NCBI GenBank assembly: GCA_028023455.1
Contig: JAQFVV010000014.1
Coordinates: 3,349,336-3,413,335, forward strand
DNA from: Epiperipatus broadwayi
Taxonomy: Eukaryota; Onychophora; Udeonychophora; Euonychophora; Peripatidae
Direction of reading: 5' to 3'
DNA: 64,000 nucleotides
In this document: positions 12,120-22,361 of the stretch, in pieces
Layout of the letters: each line of letters begins with the position of its first letter
How positions within the stretch are numbered: position 1 is the first letter of the stretch
Program-made: the position numbers and the translations under genes
The notes under the pieces: generated by a model
Told to the model about the DNA's origin: nothing
Seen by the model: the letters and a program-made list of their open reading frames with translations, nothing else
Databases searched by the model: none

Positions 12120-13245
12120 ATTTATAACAATAAAAGACAAGTGGATAATAAATTTTCATTAAACAAAGCTTTCAATAGACTATTTATTTTCTAAAAATAA
12201 ATTATTTTTCCTCTTTTTAAAGTTAAATGTAAATATTATCCATGTAGTTTTTATTTATATTAACGTCTAGGGCTGCTTGATACTAAACATACCAATGAAA
12301 AATCTTTTCGTTACCTTGCAATTTATTTATACAAATAATTTAATCTTTCTAAATGTATGAATTTAAAATTTAGAATTTTATTAACTATTCTCTTAAACGC
12401 TGCTAATAATGACAATCATTTTCCAGATTAAAACTTAATAAAAATTATTTAAGATTAACTAAAGCATAAGAAAGATTGGTAAACTTATTTAGTGATTTCA
12501 ATAGAATGTAATGTTTGATGATAGATAAAGATTTTTTTGCTAATATTAACGCAGAAAAAGTTTTATTGTAAAAAATATAAAAATAATACAGGCACTTAGA
12601 TATGTTTATGTTTTGCTCATTTAAATTATACTTATTTAAATACATTTACAAAAAAGCAATTAGTGCTAAATATTATAATTCTAAGGCATTATATAAATTC
12701 TTGCATCAGGATACCCGACACTTCCCGACACCTAAAGATGGTCTCGTAAAAACTATGGGCTTCTGTAGCAAATTTATTTAATTGGATTAAATTGTTTAGA
12801 TAGAGCACTGGATAATATTTCCTTTTTCACTTCCATTCTTTGTTCATACAAAAAGAATGATATCTTCAATTTTGTTTGAATATATACTAGAAACTATAAA
12901 ACTCAATTTTTAAAATCCAGTTTTAATTATAAAAACAATAAAGTTAAAAAATTAAGACAATTGTTCAAAGAGGGAGAAAAAATAGGATATTCCGTTTATC
13001 CAGAATTTTTATTCCCTTTTTGATTAATTTATTAAATTTGTATAATTTTAGATGGAACATTAAAGGCAAAAGAAGGGGGGGGGGGTTAAAGTAATATATG
13101 ATTTTATTATTAATAATACTTTTTTAAAATAAAGTTTTATTAGTATTATTAAAGAATTATTCTCATTATTATCTTTGATTGTATTTGATGAAAAATACTG
13201 TTAGTTAGCAATAGCAATAAGCAACTATGGTTAAACGTTTGTTAT
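12120..13245. other. AT-rich stretch with no recognised feature
   Basis: It includes an 11-base G run at 13075-13086. No gene was recognised. Confidence 0.5.
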
Positions 13246-13248
13246 TGA

Positions 13249-14083
13249 AGTGCATCATCACCTATTGGCTTGTTACTACTATTGGATATATCTTAAAAAT
13301 TTTAAGGTTTTTTTAAATCCTTTGCTAATGACTTTGATTATTGTTGTGTTTATATAGGAATGTAATAGACAAAAACTCATATAAATACAATGAAATATTT
13401 TATTAACATACATATATAATATATTATATTTAATGTTTTCATGGTTACATGACATAAATAAAGTATTTTGGGGGGTAAAATGTGTATCATTTTGTATTAA
13501 TTTTCAATGTTTCGATAAAATAACATCCGCCATTTTCAAGCTTGATCTTGATAGTGGGAGATGTTATTTCATTGAAACATTGGGAATTAATACAAAATAA
13601 TACATATTTTAACTTCAAAAAATACTTTATTTATAAAATATTTACAAATATATACAGTACTGTTTGCTATACTGTATACCTAATACATTGGCAATATAGT
13701 ATTTGGTTGCCACGTAACTATTAATGTAAGGGACTTCAGGTACCATTTTAAGTTTACTTAACACTTTCAGTTGTATAGTGACAAACTTGTCTTGTGTATA
13801 GATATGGTGACACTTCCAGTTGTTTTTTGACAATTTATTTCATGTCTGCTTTATGTTCAAGCAACTTTCAGTTCCTGCATGAACTTGCCTCACTGCTGTA
13901 GCCATATAGTGTCCAGCATAAATACTGCTATTCAGCTCTGACAGTAATTTGTTGATGTTTGATGTTATCTTCAAATGGACTGTCTATTTATAGTCAGATT
14001 TCTTCTCACAATGAGAGAAATCAGACTTTACTGAGCATCATCACCTATTGGCCTGTTACCACTATTGGATATATCTTATCTAT
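13249..14083 (+). repeat. Pair of about 45-bp direct repeats bracketing 740 bp
   Basis: GCATCATCACCTATTGG at 13249 and at about 14035 continues in both as CCTGTTACCACTATTGGATATATCTTA with few differences. The interval contains a foldback element and a small hairpin (AGTCAGATTTCTTCTCAC with its complement, about 13995-14030). It could be an insertion bounded by duplicated flank or two copies of a short dispersed repeat. Confidence 0.5.
13453..13632. repeat. Foldback MITE, arms about 75 bp
   Basis: The ends are ATAAAGTATTTT and AAAATACTTTAT. The arms include TTTTGTATTAATTTTCAATG against CATTGGGAATTAATACAAAA and GATGTTATTTCATTGAAAC against its complement. The loop is about 25 bp (CGCCATTTTCAAGCTTG region). 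No ORF is present. Confidence 0.8.
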
Positions 14084-14099
14084 TTATATATCTCTTGAT

Positions 14100-17000
14100 C
14101 TATAGTGGTGAATACTTAATCTGATCAAAATAAGAGAATCTGGAATAGTCCATTAGTTGAACGTAAGTTGAGATATACCAGGTATGTAAATATATGTAGA
14201 ATAAGGAAATATTCAATACAGTCATTCCAAATTAGACAAGACAATGCTTTTTGTCCACTATGGTAATAAAATACTTGATTTTTTTCATATTTTTAAATTA
14301 ATAACTTAACAGCTTCTATCATCTATATTCACTAGTATGCGTCACTTCAAAATACAATACATCTGAGTCTCTTTTTGTATGGATTTTTTAGATGTGATTT
14401 TGAAGTTGCGCAATTCATGTTTCATCTTAATATCTTTTTATGCAGTTTTCTTTTATATGATAACATTCATATTTCACTATAGTATATTTATTAGATATCA
14501 AAAATATAAATTATTAATAACTTATTTTGACTTGAAATACTTTATTTTCAGAAATATAATGTTATATTAGCAACTAACGTGAATATGGCCTAAAGCTATT
14601 TAGAAGCTTAGCTTCTATTTAAACAATTTCTTTATACTTATGAGTATAAAAATATCACAATTTTGTAATAAATATTCAAAAATTTAAAACTTTTAAAACA
14701 TATTTCATTAGATATAACAGAAATAAATAAACATTCATTCAAATTTTTTAAAATAATCAGAAATAACAAAGATTTCATTGATTTTGTAAATTGAAAATAT
14801 TTTTTCTAGAAATGATGACATGTAATCTTTTTGTTTTGATTACAATCTCATTTTTTTAATATTTATAGAAACAAAATGTGAACTTTTAAAATTTACTTCA
14901 ATAGTAAACAAAAATATCTATCAAATGAAGTCAAATTTATTATTTTCTGATAAGTAATAATCATTTAATTATATATTTTATGCTGAAATCTGAGTTTGCT
15001 GGTTAATGACATGAATTATAAATGAGTTCTTAAATTCCAACAAGAGCTAAATAGATGTATGTCTGGATATCATGAGCTTCATAAACAATTAGTAAAATCA
15101 TTGTCTCAGAGTTTAATCACCAATTACATTGTCAACAGGAAAACATTAACACAGCACAAGACTGAAGTTGGTACTAGTTGTATTTCCTCTTGTGACAAAT
15201 CTGATTTCTTACCAGTTCACAAATGAACCCACATGTTCTCAAATAGCAATAATGATTAAAATATGTATAAAAATATAAAATAAATTACACTTAAAAAGAT
15301 GTTATTTTGAATAAAATTAAATAGTTAATAAAAAAAGTAAAAAAAAATGTGTCTTGTATCAATTTTTTTCAAATATTTGAAATATTTTATTAGTCATTCT
15401 TTATTTCCTTATTTTTTTTGTGAATTTTAAAGTAATTTTCCCTTGTTGCTTTGGTTTTATGTGATTTTTGAAAATTACAGAATGTATTCACATTTTTCAA
15501 GGTAAGGTAAGTCTATTTTTATGCAATTCTTTTATGCAGTTTTAATGTGGAACCTATCTACCACATAAAAAAAAACCCAGCTGTATATAGTTTTGATTTA
15601 TTTTCATCTATTGTCTTTTATCTTTTACAAAATGCAGTAGTTGCTTTGTTATTAGTTTATTATAGATAAAACATGTCATTCAAAGTAGTAATATATTCTG
15701 ATTTTTTTTGTGTAAGTAAATATCAAAATTTATTGTTGGCTTTAATATTTTGGTAGTGATAAAGTTTAGTGCAAACTATATATCTTAGACTTCACATTCT
15801 GAGACTACCACTGCATCAAAATACACAGTTTAATGATTCTCACAAATAATTCACAATTTCAGTAAGAAATATTATATTTCAATTTACAGAATATAGCAAT
15901 ATTTTAGAAACAAATTCAAATCTTTATTTGATTTAAACATATTTACAAGAAGAAAATCATGCATATTCATTATTTTTGTATAAATGCAAATAACCAGGTT
16001 TAATTTGTTCTATTTTAATCATATCATAAAATGTTCTAATCCATTAGAAAGATTGGTAACCAAATGAGAAAAGGTGAACTAGGAGCAAAATAAATAGTAT
16101 AACAAACTTTCCATATAGATATCTCCAGTCTCTCTCTTTGCAGTGCTAAAATGTGAGTACTGGATTCAGTACTCAGGTAAATGTTTTTACTCATATTTCA
16201 CTTGTGTTGCCAAAAAAAATAAACTGGGCTAGACCTATATGTATACACATGACCAACATTTTATAGCTCAACAAATATAACTATTTCTACTTGCTGGGTC
16301 ATAAGTATATTAAATATATACATACCATGCCTTATTTGGCCGTATTTTATTATGACATGCTGGATCATGATGATCAAACTGTGAGTTGGTTATTTTCCTG
16401 ATCATCTTATCTCACAGTGATATTCAGTGGGTAACAGATGAGCTACAATGATTAAAGCATTTTTATAAGATAATTCTTCCTATGTGACATTTTTACACTG
16501 AAAAAATGCTTTTGGTAACCCCTCTAGCAACAATCATGAGACAGTATAATACTATCAATTGCTCACTTTAGATTATCTCAGTGTGTGTGACAAATTACAT
16601 ATAAATAGGTTTGGAATGAAAGAAAACAGACAAATATGTTTATAAATAAATAGTAAAAAAACAAAATTTATTTACAACATCTACACTATTTACAATCATG
16701 ACATATTTTTTACATAAATCACTTATCGATCAGGCTAACATGTGCTTTACAGAATTTAAAGTAAATGTAAATGAATATTCTCATTCTCAAACACAAGATA
16801 AAGTCTTTATGAAAAGATAGAATGAATCCATCTATCTTTTCAACCCAAATGTTTAAGTATGGGATAATTTTAAGTGTCTGGAGATATTCATTTATGTATA
16901 GTTTAAAATTTGTAAAGCGCATGTGTATTAGTCTGATCGCTAATTTACAAGTACAATTTATTAACATAGCGCTGTATAAATAAACATCTTATTATATAAA

Positions 17001-17550
17001 TCACTTATGTATATATAAAATCAGACAGAGATTTATTCATATCAGAGAAGTGTCATTTAACTGGATTAAATTTAACCCATGATCTTTGATATGTTTGCAT
17101 GAAATACAGATCCTCTCACCCACAATTATTAATAATAATAAATATTGGCAAAAATAAATAAATAAATGAATACAAATGAATATATACATTATCATTAAGG
17201 TTAAACATAAAGCAAAGAAAAATCTAAAATACATTTGGTATTAGTTTTAAATATGAATAAAAAAAAATATAGCAAAAATATAGAAAAAAGTTTTTTTAAT
17301 CTATTTGACTAACTTTAAAATATTAAGAAGAAAAAAATTACAATTAAATTTAAATTCTGTTATAATTTTTCTTTTTCTTTTGAAGGCCATTCACTGAGAA
17401 TTCTGATTTTATAATTAATTGACTACAAATAGATTTGAACCCTTGTTTGAATAACTGATTTGCAGGATGTTCACTACCAACAAAGTTTAATGCTTCATCT
17501 GGTGAACTTTTTGGAGCATTTCTGAATTAATATTAAGGAATTATGATCAA
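14100..17550. other. AT-rich stretch with no recognised gene
   Basis: Only short open frames of composition-biased sequence occur. A splice-like microexon arrangement at 16140-16175 was considered and not accepted. No repeat family member was recognised. Confidence 0.45.
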
Positions 17551-17551
17551 T

Positions 17552-17752
17552 AAACACCACATGACCACCACCTCTTATGCTTGTATATAACTGTTGTTAA
17601 AACAGGAAAACTCACTATATATTGCCACACACAAGCTAGAGTAATCAATGGCTTCCAGAAGGCTAGATGGGATTTTATGCACAAGCCTTCTGGCATCCAT
17701 TGATTACTCTAGCTTGCTGTGTGTGGCAATATATATAGCGAGTTTTGATAGA
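17552..17752. repeat. Family C foldback copy
   Basis: It begins CACCACATGACCACC, the family C start. It then forms a tight palindrome: AAACTCACTATATATTGCC, ACACAAGCTAGAGTAATCAA and CCAGAAGGCT on the left against AGCCTTCTGG, TTGATTACTCTAGCTTG and GGCAATATATATAGCGAG on the right, with a loop around GGGATTTTATGCAC. It shares AAGGCTTGTGCATAAAATCCC (as complement) with the 56-kb copies. Confidence 0.8.
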
Positions 17753-17759
17753 ATTATGA

Positions 17760-18985
17760 TATGGATAGATTGCATATTCATCATATATAGGTTTATAAAA
17801 TCAAATGAAGACAACATGCACTGCTTGTTTTTATTTTGTTAGCTGCTGGTGTGGGCAGGAATAACATACTTCTCAAATTGACATCAGCAATAGGCTACAT
17901 GATTCCAGGTTTTGATACCAGCATACCAATAAAAGGTTTTATTCCAATATGATAAAACTTTTACCTATAATTTAATATTTAGCCGCCTTTTAATAACTTG
18001 AAAATATTATTCTGATAAACTCTCTCATTGGTGTCTGTCACCCCATTTATATATCCACTCTATCCACCATCAAATTCATCCATTTGGTTAACTTCATTGT
18101 CATCAACTTATTAATTTTTTAATACCCAAAATAACATTTCAGTATCATTACAATAAAATAAAATTCAAAAAATAATTTTTTTATTATCTTTACATTTTTC
18201 TATTTACATTTATTCTTATTAGCAGTTTTTTTTTCCAAATTTAACTTTTTTTTTCTTCACACAAGAAATGCTAGATAAGAAATAATTTTTTTTAATTATC
18301 ATAATTAAATAGATTATCTATTATTTTGCTCAGTAATGTACAAGAATTGCAACATAACAAAAAAATAAATTCTGATTTGAATATTTTTGTTTACAACCTC
18401 AATCTTTTTAAGAATTTATGATTATAAATGATATATCTGAATTCTTCATCTAATTATCTTTAAGACAAAATTACTTATATGTTGTTGCCTTTTCTAAGAA
18501 CAGTTTTTGGATCATTTTAAAAACATTAGAATCATCAGTTAATATTCCAACTACATTGATCCCATTTAACTTTTATAAGATTGAGATTAATTTCATTCTT
18601 TCTTTCTTTTTTATTTCATACATATTATAGATGCATGAACATTTGTATGGTTAGGCTATTTTATTTTTAAGTAGAGACTGAACTGGTACATTAGATTATA
18701 TTATCATAATAATAAAAGGAATTCTGAGCAGCCTGAAAAATAAAATAATTGATCATGTTTGAGATATGAAAGTATTGGTGGTACATAATAATAATATTAA
18801 TAAATTGTTCATTTTAAACAAAGAAATAAAATTATTATTAAAATGAATCTTTTTTTACAAAATTTGAGTTATTTTATTCCAAAATACAAATATAAAAAAG
18901 AATAAAAATATAGAAAAAATATATTTATTATTTTAGTTTCAATAATAATTTATTATTTCTAATGTATACAGTGATGTATAATCAT
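17760..18985. other. AT-rich stretch with no recognised feature
   Basis: No gene, RNA or repeat was recognised. The 3' end of the adjacent LINE probably starts near 18990. Confidence 0.45.
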
Positions 18986-19083
18986 ACAATTGGGGTTTAC
19001 ATTGTTGTTCTAACTATCTTGTTGATTTCCATTTGGGTTCTGATGAGTCTATGTTGCCCAATATGGTGTGAACATTAGATCTT

Positions 19084-19316
19084 TCACATATTTGTTATGT
19101 GATTGTTAGCCCCCCCCCCTTTTGCCTTGTTGTTAGTTTGGCATATTGTATAATGTCCAAGTGTCTTCAAATGTTTTCGATGATGCCAGGAGTTGGTCTC
19201 TTTCTGGATTTTAATCATTTTGGAAAAAACCTGTTTTATATTAGGTTGTGGGTGTTCCACGATTAGTTTACAACATGTAACCCATATGGCATAGTTCAAA
19301 AACACCGAGAGACATA
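19084..19316 (-). pseudogene. Frameshifted C-terminal tail of LINE ORF2
   Basis: Immediately after the ORF2 stop, another frame reads LSVFLNYAIWVTCCKLIVEH, like the helical tail that follows the zinc finger in L1/Tx1 proteins. It runs open for about 75 residues. The simplest reading is a small indel near 19317 that separated it from ORF2. Alternatively, the stop is natural and this is chance. Confidence 0.6.
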
Positions 19317-22300
19317 TTATTGGATAGTTTTAGTATTGATACTATCTTTCAGAGATGAGATCAGTTGAAAATCTATCTTGGTGTTGGAGAGTATGATTTC
19401 TTGGATCACTCTGAATCCCATACATTGTGAGAAAAGGTGTTCCAATGTCTCATCACCGTTCATGCAAATGCTGCAAGTAGGGTCTATGTTGTGACCATGT
19501 TTGTAAAAGAGGAAGTGATTAGTAGGTAGTCCATTAATGTTGTATTTAATGAGGAAGTCTAGGTATTTGGCCTCTAGACTCCATCTTTTAAAGTTGGATA
19601 CCAGTTTCTGATTATTGTAATAAAATGTGTTGATTATAGGATGTAAGATTGGATGGAGGATTGTGTATGCTTGCCATAATGATATTTTAGAATTGAATGT
19701 GGAGTCATTTATTGGGCAGTGCTGTTTGATAAAGCTTGTCTTTCTAGTGATCCATGTTTGCCTGTCTGGTGGGGGTCGGTCAGTGGGTGTTACCTTTTGA
19801 AGGAAAGTTTTTTGGAGAATTGTGTTAAAACCATATGATGCTACCAAGTTGTGTATGACATTGTGGGTTTTTTGGTAAATCAATGCCTGAATGGAGTGGA
19901 GAGCAAGACCATTTAGCTTTCTTGGTTGCTGAGTGCCTTTGAGGCTGATCGCGACTGTTTTACCTTTCCAGAAAAGCCTTGAGCACAAGCCATTTATTTT
20001 ATTTATGAAGCTTTTGTTGCATTTGATAAATGGAAGAAAGTATGCTATTTTTGGCATCACATTCATGTTAATTAGTGCTACCTTGCCAGGGAGGGAAAGG
20101 TAGACTTGTGACAAGGAAGTGATGAATTTGTTTGTTGTTTCTAGGATGTTATCCTGAATCTCTTTGGTCATTGCTGTGGTAGATTTGAATGTGGAAAACC
20201 CAAGATATCTCTGTGGCTTGGCAGAGAAGAGGGTGTTAATTTTCCTTCCTGAAACAATTTGCCAGGAGGCAGACTTGCTGGGGTTGAATTGCAGCCTGTA
20301 TTTCTCAGTATAGCAGCTTAATATTGTTTGTAGCAAAGGAATATGTTTTCTTGTTGGTAGGATGATAATTACATCATCCATGTAGGCAAACATGTTGAAT
20401 TCTCTGCTTAAATTGGGTATAAAAAGACCTGGTAGATTTTTTTTCAAATCCATCAGGAGAGGATTTATATATGCGATGAAGCATAGGGCACTGGGGGAAC
20501 CCTGAGGGAGAGCTTGTGTCGGTTTAAATACGGTGGTGATATTACCATCCATAGTGATAAAAATTTCCCTATTGTATAGTAAGTTGCTTATGATCTGGAC
20601 AGCAGCTGCAGGAACATCATACTCGGCCAAAATATTTAAGAGTATGTCTATATGTACCGAGTCAAAGGCTGTAGCAATGTCCAGTTGAATACCTATCGGC
20701 CCTGACTTCCGGTGGATTCTGACATAGTCAATGATGGAGATTATGTTGCCCATTGCATGTGCAGCAGAGGATCCCTTCTTGGCATATTGGTTGTTAGATA
20801 TGTGCTTTAAGACATTTGGTTGGATGAGGTCTTTGATCACAGACTCTACAATTTTAATTAGCAGGGGTGTCATGGAAATAGGTCTGATGTTTGAGAGATC
20901 CATAACCTGATTTTTTTTTTTTATAAATGGAACTAGCGCCACTGGGTAAAGGTTAGGTATCACTCTATTACCAGTTGCTAGGTAATCCACCATCTTCTTC
21001 ATTATGGGAATTGCAAATTGATTGAGGTGTAGGATTAGGAATCTGGGAATCCCATGTAATCCAGGATGTACACCATCTGGAAGGGAATATATTTTCTGTT
21101 GGAGTAGGTTTTCTGTGATCCCATGTGGTGCCTGTGGATCAACTTCAGACCAGGATTGTGTGCCATTGAAGATTGCGATTTGCATTCTTTGCCGGAAGTG
21201 TTCTTTTATTGTGTTCATCATAGGTATTCCCAGTAAGATTTTCCCATCTGCAATGATGGAGGTGGGAGTGGTTTTGTTATTTTTCCCTCCAAGTGCCCAT
21301 CTCAAGTAGCCTTTTGTCCAGTGATGTTGTTGTGATAAATAACATTTGACTCTCCTAATGGATAGGTATTCCGCGAGGGATTTTTGTCTTGATCGGAATA
21401 GATTTTTAAGACTATATATATCTTGTGTTTTGATAGGTTGACTTTGGAGCATCTGAAGCTGATTCTCTATTTGTAGAATATCTCTGAAGAGGCCAATAGG
21501 GCCTTTGACTTTCATGGTGTGATGTTTTAATATTGTCTGTAGGATGCCTATAAATGAAAACCAGGCTTCTTCAGCTGGTCTTGAAAGGATGTTGATTTTG
21601 TAAAAATATATATAAGATTCGGACACTATGGCCTCTGTCATGTTTGATTTTGTTACCATCTGCATGGTTTTGTGAAGAGCCTCTGGGGTTGGGAGGCCAG
21701 CCATGGTTTCAAGAGTAACTACAAGGGCCATATGGTCTGAAAATGACACCGGTAAAAGTTTTACATTTAGATGAAAATGTAAATCTGGTGAATAATATAA
21801 TAGGTCTATTAGGGTTTGGTGGGATTTGGTGTAAAAGGAGTAGGATCTGGGAAAAAGGAATCCTTCCCCACACATCAAGTTTCTATTTATCAGTGGAAGA
21901 AATTTTAGGTTAAAGCGATCATATGTGGTGTTAAAATCTCCCAATATAAGTAAAGAGCCTGATTTGTTGCTAAGGACAGCATTTAAAATCTGAATTATTT
22001 TGTGATAGATAGTAAGATTGTTTGAAGTGTATATATAAGCTAGATTTATGCTGTAGCCCCAATAGTCTATTTCTAATAAGATTAAGTTGTTATCCAAATA
22101 GAGAATACAGAATTTGTTTGGAGGAAATTTTTTGTTAATTAATACTCCAACCCCTCCAGCTGCTGAATGTCCAACTGAAAATTTAGTGAAGCCCATAGTG
22201 GCAATTAATGATTCTATTTTAGTGTCAGTGTTATTATGGAATTTGGTTTCCCCCATTAGAAGGATGTGGGGAGAGTTAATGCTTATCCAATTTCTAATTG

Positions 22301-22361
22301 CGTGAGCATGGACCAATGAGTTGAGGCCATGGACATTAATCCCTGCAATTTTATAGTTCAT
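19317..22361 (-). CDS. LINE ORF2: AP endonuclease / reverse transcriptase, 1014 aa
   Basis: ORF2 protein nicks target DNA and reverse-transcribes the element RNA. I chose the Met at 22361 because it precedes the endonuclease and overlaps the ORF1 stop by 11 bp. The frame is open further upstream to 22541, but that part lies over the end of ORF1. Numbering from this Met, the endonuclease covers about residues 1-220: Asn9 in INVHGLN, Glu38 in MGETK, Tyr111, GDFN at 141-144, and SDH at 208-210. The RT has NIRPISMTPLL (about 491), LDIATAFDS (catalytic Asp561), PQGSPSAL (about 619), AYMDDV (660-663) and RYLGF (about 718). The zinc finger near the end uses Cys963, Cys966, His975 and Cys980. The YMDD core replaces the usual F/YADD of LINEs. 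A frameshift near 19317 cuts off the last roughly 75 residues. No internal stop is present, so it is comparatively young. Confidence 0.9.
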   Translation of the reverse strand: MNYKIAGINVHGLNSLVHAHAIRNWISINSPHILLMGETKFHNNTDTKIESLIATMGFTKFSVGHSAAGGVGVLINKKFPPNKFCILYLDNNLILLEIDYWGYSINLAYIYTSNNLTIYHKIIQILNAVLSNKSGSLLILGDFNTTYDRFNLKFLPLINRNLMCGEGFLFPRSYSFYTKSHQTLIDLLYYSPDLHFHLNVKLLPVSFSDHMALVVTLETMAGLPTPEALHKTMQMVTKSNMTEAIVSESYIYFYKINILSRPAEEAWFSFIGILQTILKHHTMKVKGPIGLFRDILQIENQLQMLQSQPIKTQDIYSLKNLFRSRQKSLAEYLSIRRVKCYLSQQHHWTKGYLRWALGGKNNKTTPTSIIADGKILLGIPMMNTIKEHFRQRMQIAIFNGTQSWSEVDPQAPHGITENLLQQKIYSLPDGVHPGLHGIPRFLILHLNQFAIPIMKKMVDYLATGNRVIPNLYPVALVPFIKKKNQVMDLSNIRPISMTPLLIKIVESVIKDLIQPNVLKHISNNQYAKKGSSAAHAMGNIISIIDYVRIHRKSGPIGIQLDIATAFDSVHIDILLNILAEYDVPAAAVQIISNLLYNREIFITMDGNITTVFKPTQALPQGSPSALCFIAYINPLLMDLKKNLPGLFIPNLSREFNMFAYMDDVIIILPTRKHIPLLQTILSCYTEKYRLQFNPSKSASWQIVSGRKINTLFSAKPQRYLGFSTFKSTTAMTKEIQDNILETTNKFITSLSQVYLSLPGKVALINMNVMPKIAYFLPFIKCNKSFINKINGLCSRLFWKGKTVAISLKGTQQPRKLNGLALHSIQALIYQKTHNVIHNLVASYGFNTILQKTFLQKVTPTDRPPPDRQTWITRKTSFIKQHCPINDSTFNSKISLWQAYTILHPILHPIINTFYYNNQKLVSNFKRWSLEAKYLDFLIKYNINGLPTNHFLFYKHGHNIDPTCSICMNGDETLEHLFSQCMGFRVIQEIILSNTKIDFQLISSLKDSINTKTIQ

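Noticed and set aside
16140-16180. Microexon-like segment between CTCTCTCTTTGCAG and CAGGTAAATG
   Set aside because: The splice motifs are good, but the 33-bp segment is open in only one frame and no neighbouring exon is visible. In AT-rich DNA this can arise by chance.
21022-21309. 95-residue frame on the + strand
   Set aside because: It is the antisense shadow of the LINE ORF2, whose domains are clear on the - strand.
22114-22305. 63-residue + strand frame
   Set aside because: Antisense to the endonuclease domain of the LINE ORF2.
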